A DNA stretch of 64,000 nucleotides. Source: Fistulifera solaris (lineage: Eukaryota; Bacillariophyta; Bacillariophyceae; Naviculales; Stauroneidaceae). Positions within the stretch are counted from its first letter, which is position 1; the number at the start of each line of letters is the position of its first letter. The position numbers and the translations under genes were made by a program. The notes under the pieces were generated by a model. The model was given only the letters and a program-made list of their open reading frames with translations. It did no database searches and was not told the origin of the DNA. The stretch spans positions 620,001 to 684,000 of the forward strand of contig AP026151.1 of assembly GCA_030295235.1 (NCBI GenBank), in the 5' to 3' direction. Below are positions 32,995 to 43,790 of this stretch, in pieces.

Positions 32995-33972
32995 ATGACC
33001 GACACAACATCCTCCCATCCGGATTTAGAAGCCGGCGAAACCTCCACATTACCGCCCAAACGCAGCGACAGTCGTCTTTTGAATGCTCTGCAACGACCCG
33101 GCACGAAAGCCCCCAAAGATGCCTTAAAGGCGGTTTACGCGGCGGGCGTCTACAAGGCGAACTTACCGCTCGATATACTGCTAGTACAAACCTTCATGGC
33201 CGGTTTTTATATCGCCATGGCGGGACAATTCTTTCTCAGTGTCGGTGGTGACTTTTTAGGAGCCGCCATGTTTCCAGTCGGATTGGTGGCGGTTGTACTC
33301 ACGAGTGGAGAATTGTTTACGGGTGATGCGTTAGTCTTCATTACGGCCTGGTTGGGACAAAAAGTCACATCCAAGCAGTTAGCGCGCAATTGGACGGTCG
33401 CGTGGCTCGGCAATTTCGTGGGCGCATTGACGTGGGCCGCTTTGTTGAGTTACGCGTCCGATGCTCTGCACGACAAAGGACAAGTGGAATTGGCGATTCA
33501 TATCGCGCAAAAGAAAGCCTTACAACCATGGTTTCATATCTTCTTGAAAGGCATCGGAGCGAATGCCATGGTGTGTTTGGGAATATGGATGGCCACGTGT
33601 TCCGAAGAAGTGGCGGGCAAAATATTGGCCATTTGGTTTCCTACCACCGGCTTTGTGATCATGGGATTTGAACATTCCATTGCCAATCAATACTTTTTAC
33701 CCCTCGGAATGATGTTGATGGCCCAACATCCCGAAATTGAAGGTCCGCGCATCACGGTACAACACTTACTGTTCAAAGCATTGCTGCCAGCGACCTTGGG
33801 AAATCTGGTCGGTGGCGGAATCTTCATTGGTGCCATTTACTGGTACGCCTTTGATTCAATGGAGTCGATGAATCGCGTACGAGAACGCATTGGGCGGGCG
33901 TGGTCGTCACGGCCGCATTATCATCACAAAAAGCAGGATCCACAGGAACAGGCTTCTCAAGATAGTGCATGA
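32995..33972 (+). CDS. Formate/nitrite transporter (FNT, NAR1-like)
   Basis: Single-exon gene of 325 residues with six hydrophobic helices. FNT signatures are clear: AGFYIAMAGQF in helix 1, SGELFTGDALVF in the Omega-loop region, LKGIGANAMVCLGIWMA and GFEHSIANQYFLPLGMM. The second histidine-containing segment carries the conserved pore histidine. In algae NAR1 proteins move nitrite into plastids, and others carry formate or lactate; this copy lacks an obvious plastid presequence, so location is open. The ATG at 32995 follows an AACA leader. Its stop lies 122 bases from the end of the convergent next gene. Confidence 0.88.
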   Translation: MTDTTSSHPDLEAGETSTLPPKRSDSRLLNALQRPGTKAPKDALKAVYAAGVYKANLPLDILLVQTFMAGFYIAMAGQFFLSVGGDFLGAAMFPVGLVAVVLTSGELFTGDALVFITAWLGQKVTSKQLARNWTVAWLGNFVGALTWAALLSYASDALHDKGQVELAIHIAQKKALQPWFHIFLKGIGANAMVCLGIWMATCSEEVAGKILAIWFPTTGFVIMGFEHSIANQYFLPLGMMLMAQHPEIEGPRITVQHLLFKALLPATLGNLVGGGIFIGAIYWYAFDSMESMNRVRERIGRAWSSRPHYHHKKQDPQEQASQDSA

Positions 33973-34094
33973 GAGCCGGCACGAAAAGACGCCGGCAAAG
34001 ATAGTAATTGTCAGCAATAACATCTAGTGTAACTTTGTATCTATTACAGTCATAGCAACCTTTGTCACCCTCATACAACATGTGCTTCTTCTAT

Positions 34095-36837
34095 TCATTC
34101 AAAAGCGCCTTCACCATCACTGAAGCTATCCGTGTCACTACTCACATGACAATAACCGGGTGTGACCAGTTCGCGAAATTCGTGGGACTTGTACAGCTTG
34201 GGCCAATCCAAGAGCATCAAATGCAAACGGACTAAATTCCATTCTTCTTGACCATCGGCTTTGTTCGAAGTGGGCAACGATACAACACGACAGCGACCGC
34301 AACACAAAAAGGCCGCTTTTCCCACACGCACAAATAAAGAAACAATCGTGGGACTCTCCGCATCTTGCGTCGACAGCAATTTTTGGGCCATGGGCGTCGT
34401 CCCCGATTGCCACTGATTCTGTCGAATGAACCACGTCAAAATTTGTCCATCTTCCAGCCATTCGTTGGGAAAACTGCGGGGTTGACCGCGACCGGGTGTT
34501 TGTGGCATATTCACAAATAGAAAAAAGGCATTCTCCATTTCAATCAATCCGGATCGTTGCTGAAAGTCAAGTTTTCCTCCTTCTGGTATCGGCAGAAACG
34601 GCATGACACAGCGATCTTTGGATTTGCCAACGTAAGCTCCCAACAGCGAATCCATTCTCTTGTGGAAGGTCGGTATGTCAATCGATATCATGTGTGATGG
34701 ATATCGAACAATACCTTCTCGATCCGTGTAAGGCCGGTCACCTTCCATGTCCGATGGTCCCGATGGATAACGCGGCGGATCGTCTCCTGTTGACCAGTCT
34801 ATCATTGTAAAATGTTTCGTGAGTCACACATCCAAGCATCATGCATCATCGTCACATTAGCGACTTACGTTGATTCACCACAAAATGGTCACCGACCACA
34901 CGCTTAGCATTTAACTTTCGAATCACTTGAGCGTCGGTATCACTATCCAGAAAGAGGAAACGCCACGACACGAGCGTATTGAAAAACAATCGATCATCTT
35001 TCCACCGTCCCACTTGAGGGTGATGGAAAAAATCGGCATGGACCGCTTTCAAGAGAAGTTCTGTGATCACGGGTGTCACCGCCGCATCCAACGACGCGTA
35101 CTCGATTTGTTCCATCGTGAGAGGCCGTGAGGACCAATTGGAGCACTGTTCCTCTTTCTGTAGAGCCTTGCCCAAGAATGTTTCACACAAACGACTGAGT
35201 GACGATGTCGCGGTTCGTGCATTCCGCTGCTTATTGATGTGCATTACTCGTTTCGCCAGTACTGACGATTCCAATACGGAATGAATGGTCTGCAACGCCG
35301 TTATGTGGGGATAACTCGCCGCCAGCTGACGCAAATCGTGTACGACCTGGAAACCCGTTTTAATGAGACGCTGTGAAGTCAACAGATCGCCCAACACTTG
35401 TGCCACGGCGATTTCCAAAGAATTCTTGGGAGTACTCGTCATTTGCAAAGGCCGCAACAGGGCTTGCAAATCCAGCAAATACACCTTGCGTAAGGGGTGC
35501 AACGAAATTTGCAACAGTAACACCGGCTGTGGTTCCTGCCGTGATGTGGTGTAAAAACTCGGCAGCCATTCACAATCCAAGCCCACCAATCCTGTCGCAA
35601 AGCCATCATCATTGGCCGTTTGTGTCGTCAATTGCAACAGCATTTGGGACACATCGTTCGAAAATTGTTGTACCGCTTCCATCGTATCGACCACCAAAAT
35701 ATGTTTTCGATAATAATCTTCCACACGCTGCCCCGGCTCCGGCTCGTACAGATCCTGCAATTGCAAGTAGACTGTTTCGTCTTCGGTCACTGATGGAACG
35801 GGACGCGGACGAATCCCCAACACGCTGGAGGCTTGTTTTGACCACAATGATGATTTGGTCACCATTGCTTCCGCCGGATCCTCCAATGGACTCAATAATT
35901 GGTACGAGTACACGACCAAATCCAACGTCTGATTCAATACCCAGTTCCGTAACGAATCGTGACTTTGGACGTTGGTGCGAGCTTCGATGAGCAACAACTG
36001 TCCCGGTTTGAGCCTTCGAATGACGTGGGCTCCTTCGTCCGCATCCAAGTCCCTGTGTTGCAGCAAGGTTTTTCCGGCAATGATCTGCACCGCCATGTCA
36101 TGACCCGTGCCGGGACATCTCCACGGATACAAGGTGGAATTTTCCTCGACAGGCGGCCCGAGATCTCCAAACACGAGACACCGGGCCATTTTTCGGACGC
36201 TCGTCAAACGCCCCACAATCGTGACATCCACATTCTGTAACGGATTCTCTGTATCCGGATGATTCAGAATTTGTTTTACAGTTTCCACACTCGGTGGTTC
36301 GACCGAAAAGAAGGGTTTGTAGCGGGGAGTTTCAGGAGTTTCATTGTTGACATTGGAAGCCGCAATCGACGCCGTCCGAACCTGGGGTTGTTGCAACAGA
36401 TACTTTAAGGGCAGAACACACGAGAATTCCGGATGTCCTCCGCCACCATAGAGTAAATGGTGATCGAGAAGAGAAGTGTCGATCACCGTCATGGCCGGTA
36501 ACGGCTGTAACCCCAGCAACGGAGGCACCGTTCCGGGGGCGAAACCGCACAACGGGCACAATCGATCCGAAGGACAGAGTTTTAAAGCAAGACCGGTCAC
36601 GTGTTGCAATTGGGTAACGTCGACACGGTGTGTTGCGGGTAGTATGGCAAGAACATACGACCCAGTGTCGGCTTCAAAGACTATCGAATTGACATGGATG
36701 GCTTTTGCAGGAATATCGCGATCGTGAACTAACTGAGCGTCCGGTGTGACTTCGACCAGACGCGACAATCGTACGAAAGAATCATTCTCAAGGGCCGTAA
36801 AGGATGTAATGTTGTAGTCGCCGTTGAATGAATTCAT
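34095..36837 (-). CDS. YbaK-like / OB-fold / RNase D-type 3'-5' exonuclease fusion
   Basis: Two exons, 36837-34869 and 34798-34095, with a 70-nt intron, 890 residues. The N-terminal part resembles YbaK/ProX tRNA-editing domains (LCPLCGFAPGTVPPLLG, DTSLLDHHLLYGGGG). Next comes an OB-like segment (VDVTIVGRLTSVRKMARCLV). The centre is a DEDDy exonuclease: Exo I GLDCEWLPS, Exo II LIKTGFQVVHDLRQL, Exo III EYASLDAAVTPVI. After the intron comes a C-terminal domain of about 235 residues that I do not recognise. The ATG at 36837 was preferred because the upstream in-frame codons come from the adjacent mobile element. A role in RNA or tRNA quality control is inferred from the domain mix. Confidence 0.8.
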
Positions 36838-37019
36838 TCGAAGGAACGTTACTTGTCTTCTTGTATGAGCAATGAGAAACGACTCGGTCAAACTGGAAGA
36901 TCCGGAATCGTGATTGAAAATCACGTTGTCGCAGTCACGAGTAGCATCAACGATAAAACTACACGCAAGCCGACCCTTAACTCTAGAAAAGGATTGCTCG
37001 GCCGGCTACTTTCCCCAGT

Positions 37020-37165
37020 GGTGAAACACCTTTCTCATCACTTTCCCCAATTGGGGAAAGTGCGAGACACTTTCCCCAATTTGCACTTTCCCCAATGCAA
37101 CTTTCCCCAATTGGGGAAAGTGCGCAACATTTTCCCCATTGGGGAAAGTGTCTCGCTTTTCGCGC
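37020..37165. repeat. Palindrome array, core TTTCCCCAATTGGGGAAA (left)
   Basis: Several copies of a near-perfect palindrome built from CACTTTCCCC and GGGGAAAGTG, separated by short GCGAGACA-like spacers. Some units are whole palindromes, others half-sites. Confidence 0.85.
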
Positions 37166-37544
37166 AATCGCCAAAACAATGCTCCGGGCGGCTGTTCACA
37201 CCTTGCAGACGACATGACGATTGTTATCATTGCAGATACCTTCAACAACAACATTGACTTTCACGGAAAATGAGGTAGGCAACATTACGGATGCGACGGC
37301 GACCGAAGCCGCACCGTTAATCGGTGTGAAGCGCGACCCTAACCAATCAAGAGGAGCCAGCCAGGGCAAGGAATGGCGGCGTGGACGTGAAGAAAAAAGC
37401 CAGCTGATAAAAAAGACCACAAGGTTAATATATTATTACATGGATGTTATTGAAGTAAAAGGTTGTTGCTGTTATTATTATTCATTCCTTTCCTCCGGCA
37501 CGCAAAGACGACTTTTTGTTTGCGCAACGTTGAAGCACTTTACG

Positions 37545-37668
37545 CACTTTCCCCAATTGCACTTTCCCCAATTGGGGGAAGTGCGTGACACTTTCCCAAT
37601 TCGCACTTTCCCCAATGCAGCTTTCCCCAATTGGGGAAAGTGCGAGACACTTTCCCCAATTGCGCAAG
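37545..37668. repeat. Palindrome array, core TTTCCCCAATTGGGGAAA (right)
   Basis: Same units and spacers as 37020-37165, again mixing full palindromes with half-sites. Confidence 0.85.
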
Positions 37669-37970
37669 CCGTGCTTATCATCATTGAACCTGTTTTGCGT
37701 GAAGACTTTTCAAATCGCTGATAAGGAGCGCGGTCGGCGTTTTATGATGACGAAATCAATGCCAAATTAAGCAAAACAGGACTGATTGAGTCACGATTCC
37801 GGATCTTCCTGCTGCGACACGAAAGAAACAGCCCGAGAAGAAGACTATACAACATTGCGGAAGACGATCCTGCAGTCACCCCGTCGTCGAAAAATAGATT
37901 TTCGAAACATATACAGAGAAAGAGAGAACAAAAAGTAAGAGTCTTTGGTTGCGCTTCGAAGAGAATGAAT

Positions 37971-38000
37971 AATGCAATGCAATGCAATGCAATGCAATGG
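37971..38000. repeat. AATGC microsatellite
   Basis: Five perfect AATGC units followed by AATGG. It lies between putative element 2 and pseudogene E; the rest of 37810-38208 has no gene. Confidence 0.9.
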
Positions 38001-38208
38001 AGAAGAAAAAGAACAAAACAGCCGGCGCGAATCTTTCTCAGCAAAAGCGAAAAATGCGCTGGAGGAGGGAGAACGCGAACACATTTTGTTCTTAATCGAC
38101 TAGGTACCGCTTTTACTATCATCAAGTACCGGTCACAAGACCAACGGAAATGAGCCGCCTTGACCTATAGGTCATTCACGGCATTTAAGTCATGAATTAA
38201 GAATCACT

Positions 38209-39633
38209 TCATTCATTCTTAATTCCTTGACATACCAGTACAGAACGCCACATATTGCGGCGCAACAGATAATACAGGCGATCCGGTATGGAATGACAAG
38301 TCCTTAGTGCCGTAACTAGCAAATGCGAACGGATTCTCAGGTCTCTCGCACATAGCATCGCGTCCATTAGCATCGTAAAAACCGAAAAGACGGCAGATCG
38401 CCACTTGGCCAAATGCGGCTGTTTATCGCCATCGCGATAGTCGTTGAATTGAATGTCGATGGAACGATTGTTCTCCATCCACAGTCGAAAGGGTCTTCCT
38501 ATTTCGGGTGGACGGGTCGTCGGAGGATAGAAACAGATCTTCCGCAGATACATATGTTCGCGAAGCCGCGTTCAGAATCTTCATCGCCGGAAACTCCAAC
38601 GGCGAAATGTTGCTGTAGATGCCCAATACTTCCAAGCTGTGGCTGTGTTGTAGCACGGTCAGTAACGACTGTTCCAAGTCGCGGGCGATAATGCGCATTG
38701 AGATTTGCGCCAAATGGAGTTCTCTCAAGTTACAGTACGGCGAAGCGATCGCATTCAGCAGTTGACCCATATATTGACCGATGGTACGAGCTTCGTCCCG
38801 ATCCCAATTGCAAAACCGGGAGATTTCCAAACTGCGGGGTCGGAAGGATCCATTCCGAAGAGCCTGCAAGACGGGTGCTCTCCCCGCTCTGTCACACACA
38901 AAGAAGCGAACATCCACCACCAGGGCACGGACGTTCGCTTTCGCAATCAAAGGAGAAAGTTGTGGTGCGACTTCGGGTCAGACGAGATACAATCGTTCAA
39001 AAACAAGATGCTTCGCACGGCTGAAAAATTCCACCAGTTTTGCGACACAATTGCAACGTGGAAAATAGGCCGAAGGAAAGACTTCTTTTCCATTTTGACG
39101 TTCTAGCCAGTCCACGATAGCTTGACCTTGGTCCTCGAAATGACAGTCGTACAATTCGATTTCGAGCTTTCGATGAGACACCAGCTCAACCGATTGCTCG
39201 GAATTGACGGAAAGTTCACCGAAACTATACTTTCGCAGAGGATGATTGCATATGATGTGTCGCAATTGCTCCGGTGTAAGCATCAAGGAGCTTTTAGTGA
39301 ATACTGAGCTTCCTTGGATCTCCAACTGTTGCGGATCTGTATCGGGCAGAGAAAGAACACAGAAAGCCACCGAGCGTAATGACGCAATATCATCCACTTT
39401 ACCCACAAACTGCAACCCCGTGTCAAAGTCCTCGTTGCGGCGGCACCTCAAGCCGACGCATTCTCCTTCGGATATTTTGGTTTTTGAAGGTGCAACATAA
39501 ACACCCGTATCTTCGATATAAAGACGTCAACTTTGTTTGCTTCCGTCCAAAAAACGTTAAGACTTTCGACGTCGTCTAAACTACTTAAGCAAAAGTGTCC
39601 TTCCTCTCGAAGGCGTTTAATCGAATAACTCAT
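38209..39633 (-). pseudogene. Leucine-rich-like family, copy E, decayed
   Basis: Family start MSYSIKRLREEGHFC at 39633. Frame is lost near 39525, where GTTGACGTC stands for the family GTTGAGCGTC. The next block (39451-38981) ends in an in-frame TGA at 38980-38978 within conserved sequence, then LSPLIAKANVRALVVD continues in the same frame. A further shift lies near 38550 before CFYPPT. At least three independent lesions, so a pseudogene. Confidence 0.8.
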
Positions 39634-39973
39634 GATGATTTCAATGATTAGAGAAGTAATAGTTCATTGAAATGAAAAAGGAGCTCATGTTTTTGCGGAT
39701 TGTGTTTTCGTGCATCTCGCATCGCATTTTTTCTTTTTGTCATTGCGGTGGGGGTTGGTATTCTACTACGTACTACAGACAGGAATATGTCGCAACGGCA
39801 TGTGATACTAGGGACACCAATAATTCTTTGTCGTGGTCTCTCTGGCCCAAAATGATGTGTTTTTGGAAAGTGATGCGATAAGACAAGGGGGATAAATGGT
39901 AGAGGCAACAAGTTATTACCTAAATTTACTAGTCCGATCTAACTCGGTCCGACAAACTTTCATCTGTACGCAT
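39634..39973. other. Gap between E and F
   Basis: No gene or clear repeat seen. Confidence 0.4.
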
Positions 39974-41425
39974 TCAAGAAACACAAGAGCCTAAGGTTTC
40001 TTTGGCGAAAACATCTTGATTCCCAGAGAGCAGATAATAGATCCTGTCAGGCATCCTATGCCAAGTTGCAAGCGCCGTACCGAGTAAATACGAGCGAATT
40101 CTTTCGTCTTCTACTTGTTTAAGGGCGTCGAACTCTCTCGTGAATATATCAAAAACGGCTTTTTGCCACTTCTGTCGCTGTACAATCCTGTCGGGCCAAC
40201 TGAAATCATCGAAGCGAATATCATGCGAGCGGTTTCTTTGCAGCCACACTTGGAACGGTTCGGATCGCCCGAGAATGGGTGGGTCACGCTTCGGCGGCGG
40301 ATAGAAACGAAGTGTTCGAAGACGCGGATGTTGTGCCGCAGCATTCAATATATTCATCTGGGGAAATACGAAAGGAGTCTCGTCACTGAACAAACCCAAA
40401 ACTTGAAGACTTGTGTTAGTTCGTAGCATATCCAACAAGTACATCGCAAAGAGTAGAGAAATGAGTGTCAAATCAAATTGTTTGAAATGAAGCTCTTTTA
40501 ACGAGCATTCAGGCGAAGACACTGCGTCAAGCAGTTTACGTAGAAATTTACCGATCGCGAGAACAGTGTCATTGTCGTATTCATATTTCCCATCAAGAAA
40601 GCTCACTTCGAGATTTTGCGGACGGAAAGTTCCATAACGGAGCGCTTTGAGGAGTGGTTCTCTCCAGTCCTTGTCGAAAAGGAAGAAATGAATATCGACA
40701 ACAAGGGTGTTCACGCTTGCTGCGGCAATAAGAGGAGAGAGTCGTGATGGCATATCTTGTCCGTTGAAGTAAAGGCGATCAAACACGGGGTACATGGCGC
40801 GATTCAGAAATTTGAGTATCCTTTCATTACAGTTGCAACCAGGAAAGCAACAAGCTTCCAAAATCTCCGTTTCTCTTCTTGTATTTTCCAGCCAGTAAAT
40901 TATTGCTTGACCTTCGTCATCGAATTGACAGTGGTACAGATTGACATCAAACTTTCGATGTGAAACAAGTTCAACAGATTGGTCAGGACTTATTGAAAAA
41001 CAATGGAAAGAATATGACCTCGATGGATAAGCACAGATGATGTGTCGAAGTTGCTCGGGCGTGAAAATCAATCTGTTTCGGGGGCTCGAATAATAGTCGT
41101 CTCCTATCTGCAGTTTGTGGGAGTCAATCTCCGGAAGACTAAGTACACGGAATACCACTGATCGAAGCGAATCGATGTCACCGCGTTCGGCAGCAAAAAC
41201 TAATGAGCGCGTCGTAGAATCACAACCACGGGAACACCTCACAAAACTGTATTCTTCCTGCATAATTTTAGTTTTTTCCGGTGCAACGAAAACACCCGTA
41301 TCCTCGATACAAAGACGCTCAACTTTGTTAGCTTCCGCCCAGAAGACGTCGAGACTTTCGACGCTATCCAGATCACGCAAGCAGAAGTGCCCTTCCTCTC
41401 GAAGGCGTTTGATCGAATAAGTCAT
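39974..41425 (-). CDS. Leucine-rich-like family protein, copy F (intact)
   Basis: The only copy with no interruption. From the family start MTYSIKRLREEGHFC at 41425 it runs 483 residues. All blocks are present: SLDVFWAEANKVERL, EQLRHIICAYPSR, SVELVSHRKF, LKELHFKQF, LGLFS, HPRLRTLRFYPPP, MPDRIYYLLSGNQD. The frame stays open upstream to 41569, but the family N-terminus fixes the start. Scattered leucine-rich segments suggest a curved repeat fold used for binding. No membrane segment, signal peptide or enzyme motif. Function unknown. Confidence 0.75.
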   Translation of the reverse strand: MTYSIKRLREEGHFCLRDLDSVESLDVFWAEANKVERLCIEDTGVFVAPEKTKIMQEEYSFVRCSRGCDSTTRSLVFAAERGDIDSLRSVVFRVLSLPEIDSHKLQIGDDYYSSPRNRLIFTPEQLRHIICAYPSRSYSFHCFSISPDQSVELVSHRKFDVNLYHCQFDDEGQAIIYWLENTRRETEILEACCFPGCNCNERILKFLNRAMYPVFDRLYFNGQDMPSRLSPLIAAASVNTLVVDIHFFLFDKDWREPLLKALRYGTFRPQNLEVSFLDGKYEYDNDTVLAIGKFLRKLLDAVSSPECSLKELHFKQFDLTLISLLFAMYLLDMLRTNTSLQVLGLFSDETPFVFPQMNILNAAAQHPRLRTLRFYPPPKRDPPILGRSEPFQVWLQRNRSHDIRFDDFSWPDRIVQRQKWQKAVFDIFTREFDALKQVEDERIRSYLLGTALATWHRMPDRIYYLLSGNQDVFAKETLGSCVS

Positions 41426-41744
41426 GGTGCTAAATGTCAATTTTAATGGTTGACGGAGAAAGGGATAATCACTTCGAGCATGGTGATAATAAGCTCTCGC
41501 GCGTCGTCGTATCGTGTATCGTGTTGCTGCAAAGGGCGTTAAAATTCTTCCTCCGTATTTCCATGGCAATAAATATTTTCGTGTGGGTTCAGAATAACGC
41601 AGTCCTGGGTCGTGGGTCCCGGGTAAAACTAACGCGAGCTTTTGTGACCAGCAGCGGTTAAGGCGGGCCTAGGTGTCACAAACAATCCTGCCGCTTTAAC
41701 TGATTCAAAAAAATGTTTTACTTTTTCAATAAACACGTTGTTTG
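41426..41744. other. Upstream region of copy F
   Basis: No gene. The final bases (GTTTG at 41740-41744, or TGTTTG from 41739) form the left target-site copy of the TRIM element. Confidence 0.4.
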
Positions 41745-41865
41745 TGATGAAAATACTAACGTACTGTGGAATCGAACCACAGAGCCAACCCAATCACGTC
41801 GTATTTCTACCCCGATCCATGATATATAAGCCACTCTGATTGACGTCCAGACCCTCAATCTGACA
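41745..41865 (-). repeat. TRIM long terminal repeat (3' copy on - strand)
   Basis: Identical to 42018-42138. Contains a TATA-like TTATATATC and a string like a tRNA T-arm or Pol III B-box (GGTTCGATTCC) inside a 6-base stem. Confidence 0.8.
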
Positions 41866-41873
41866 TCCTCCCT
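41866..41873 (-). other. TRIM polypurine tract
   Basis: AGGGAGGA on the - strand, directly adjoining the 3' terminal repeat; expected plus-strand primer. Confidence 0.65.
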
Positions 41874-41999
41874 GGCCTTATACTATCATGATCGTACTGT
41901 TTTGCCCTTCAGCCTCCTCGCTTGAGACCGCTTCAAGCCCTGTTCTTTTATCCTCCCGGCTTCACAGGAGTCGGCAACAAACTCACTCCGCCAGGGTTC

Positions 42000-42017
42000 G
42001 AACCCTGCACGTTACCA
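42000..42017 (-). other. TRIM primer-binding site
   Basis: On the - strand TGGTAACGTGCAGGGTTC starts at the base after the 5' repeat. TGG pairs with the CCA end of a tRNA, and the following GGTTCGAACC resembles a T-arm. The spacing between T-arm and CCA is two bases shorter than a standard tRNA, so the primer tRNA is not identified. Confidence 0.65.
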
Positions 42018-42138
42018 TGATGAAAATACTAACGTACTGTGGAATCGAACCACAGAGCCAACCCAATCACGTCGTATTTCTACCCCGATCCATGATATAT
42101 AAGCCACTCTGATTGACGTCCAGACCCTCAATCTGACA
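42018..42138 (-). repeat. TRIM long terminal repeat (5' copy on - strand)
   Basis: Identical over 121 bases to 41745-41865, implying recent insertion or gene conversion. Confidence 0.8.
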
Positions 42139-42360
42139 TGTTTGTACGAATGCCAAGAACATCTCCAGATATGACTAGAAATGATTAACTCGAATTATCC
42201 AAGAAAGCCTCATACTCACTTGAGCGCCTCCAAGGGAAGCACCTAAGTTAGGGCCCACGATGGAAGCTATCGCAGCTTAAGAAATTTGTTGTTGTCATGT
42301 AATTTATGGTTATTAGTTGTGGCTATACTAGCTCTGCTTCTGAATCAAGAAAAATACGTT

Positions 42361-43790
42361 TCAACAATATCGAGCAAGCAAGTCCTGATTCCCGCACAAT
42401 AAATGGTAAACTCGATCCGGCTTCTGATGAAAATTCCCCAGGGTGGTCGCAAGTAAATGCGAGCGGATCCTTTCGTCTTCTACTTTCGTGATGGCATCAA
42501 AGTCTTTCATGATGATCGCGAACACGGCTTTCCGCCACTTCCGGAGACGACGCCTGTTGCTCAATTCTTCTTTGTCTATGAACTGAATGTCGTGCGATCG
42601 GTTCTTCTGCGCCCACATTGGAAAAGGACCCGTTTGCCCGGGCTTCGGTGGGTTCCGCGTTGGGGGATAGAAACAAAGCTTCCGAAGGCGCGGATGTGCA
42701 GCGGCAGCATTCAAAATGCTCATTTGCGGAAACTGCAGACGAGAAACAGTGCTATAAACACCCAGTACTCGAAGACTTTTGTTTTTCTGCAACATCTCCA
42801 CTACGTTCTTTTTCAAATCGAGTGCAATGTCTGTTAAATTGAAAGCCCTCAGATGAAGCTCTTTCAGAGAACAGTCAGGCGACGAAAGAGCCTCGAGAAA
42901 ACCAGCCATGAACTCGCGGACCTCATCTATCTCTGTCGCTCTAAATGAATGATTGCCGGGAGCGAACGATATACTGAGGCTTCTCGGACGGAACGTTCCA
43001 TCTCGAAAAGCGCAAAGTAGCGGAGCCCTCTCATGCCTATAATCTTTGATGAAGAAGTCAATACTCGTCATGACTGTCATGACGTTTGCTGTAGCAACGA
43101 GCTGAGTAAGTCGAGATCCGATATCCTGTCCTCTCAGATAAAGCTTATCAAAGACAGGATACATGGAGCGGCCCAAAAACTTCAAAATATTTTCATGGCA
43201 ATCACAGCCATGCAAACAATAATACTTCAGAATGTCCGATTGCTCTCTGCCATTCTCCAGCCAATCAACTATCGCTCGACCTTTGTCCTCAAACTGACAC
43301 GAGTCGACATTGATTTCAAACTTTCGATGGGAAAACAGCTCCACAGATTGCTCGGCAGTAAGTGACAAAAATTGAAAGATTACCGTCGCAATGGAAAGGC
43401 ACAAATGATATGCCGCAGCTGCTCAGGAGTAAATATCAAACGATTTCTTTTGCTTAAAATGAATTTTCCCAGTATCTTCAAGCCTTGGGCATTATTTGTC
43501 TCTGGAAGACAAAAGACGCGGAAAGCCACGGAGCGAAGCGTCTCGATGTCACCACGTTTTCCCACAAATGCAATGCGCGTATTGTAATCATCGCCTCGGA
43601 AACACGAAAAGCAGGTTTGTTTGTCTAAGGCTTCGAAAAGATCAGGCGCAACGAATACATTCGTATCTTCAATATAAAGCCGCGCAACCTTTTTGACCTC
43701 CGCCCAAAAGACGTCAATATTTTCGACGGCATCCAAATTACTCAAACAAAAGTGCCCTTCCTCTCGGAGGCGCTTTATTGAATAAGTCAT
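42361..43790 (-). pseudogene. Leucine-rich-like family, copy G, interrupted once
   Basis: N-terminal part from MTYSIKRLREEGHFC (43790) to ICAFPLRR is intact. There an in-frame TAA (43382-43380) replaces the tyrosine codon of the paralogues, and within 20 bases a T-run is one base short. The remainder (SLTAEQSVELFSHRKF to LLCGNQD) is then uninterrupted to 42361. The stop is not a homopolymer change, so I call it a young pseudogene, though a local consensus error covering both changes is possible. Confidence 0.6.

Larger units (their letters stand above)
36895..37809. mobile_element. Putative non-autonomous DNA element 2 with palindromic subterminal arrays
   Basis: Bounded by perfect 19-base inverted ends GGAAGATCCGGAATCGTGA (36895-36913) and its complement (37791-37809), the same ends as at 3392-4369. 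Two palindrome arrays sit about 125 and 145 bases inside the two ends. No coding capacity that I trust. The left end lies 57 bases upstream of the exonuclease start codon. No clear target-site duplication. Confidence 0.6.
41745..42138 (-). mobile_element. Terminal-repeat retrotransposon in miniature (TRIM), complete
   Basis: Two identical 121-base direct repeats flank a 152-base interior with no coding capacity. On the - strand each repeat starts TG and ends CA. The interior begins TGGTAACGTGCAGGG, a tRNA-type primer-binding site, immediately after the first repeat, and ends with the purine tract AGGGAGGA next to the second. The direct repeat TGTTTG flanks the whole (41739-41744 and 42139-42144). 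All hallmarks of an LTR element without genes are present at 394 bases. Confidence 0.8.

Noticed and set aside
36838-36924. Upstream start of the exonuclease gene
   Set aside because: The extra codons derive from the inverted end of element 2; the ATG at 36837 is the better start.
37020-37668. CRISPR-like array
   Set aside because: Units are palindromes and half-sites with irregular, non-unique spacing, no spacers of constant length, and the genome is eukaryotic.
37221-37721. 166-codon open frame inside element 2
   Set aside because: Its apparent FPQLGKV repeats are only the translation of the palindrome arrays.
41761-41790. tRNA gene suggested by the T-arm-like stem around GGTTCGATTCC
   Set aside because: The 5' acceptor pairs only five of seven bases and no anticodon arm forms; it is inside an identical terminal repeat.
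41985-42015. tRNA gene suggested by GGGTTCGAACCC
   Set aside because: No acceptor, D or anticodon arm can be folded around it on either strand. Its position directly beside the terminal repeat fits a primer-binding site better.
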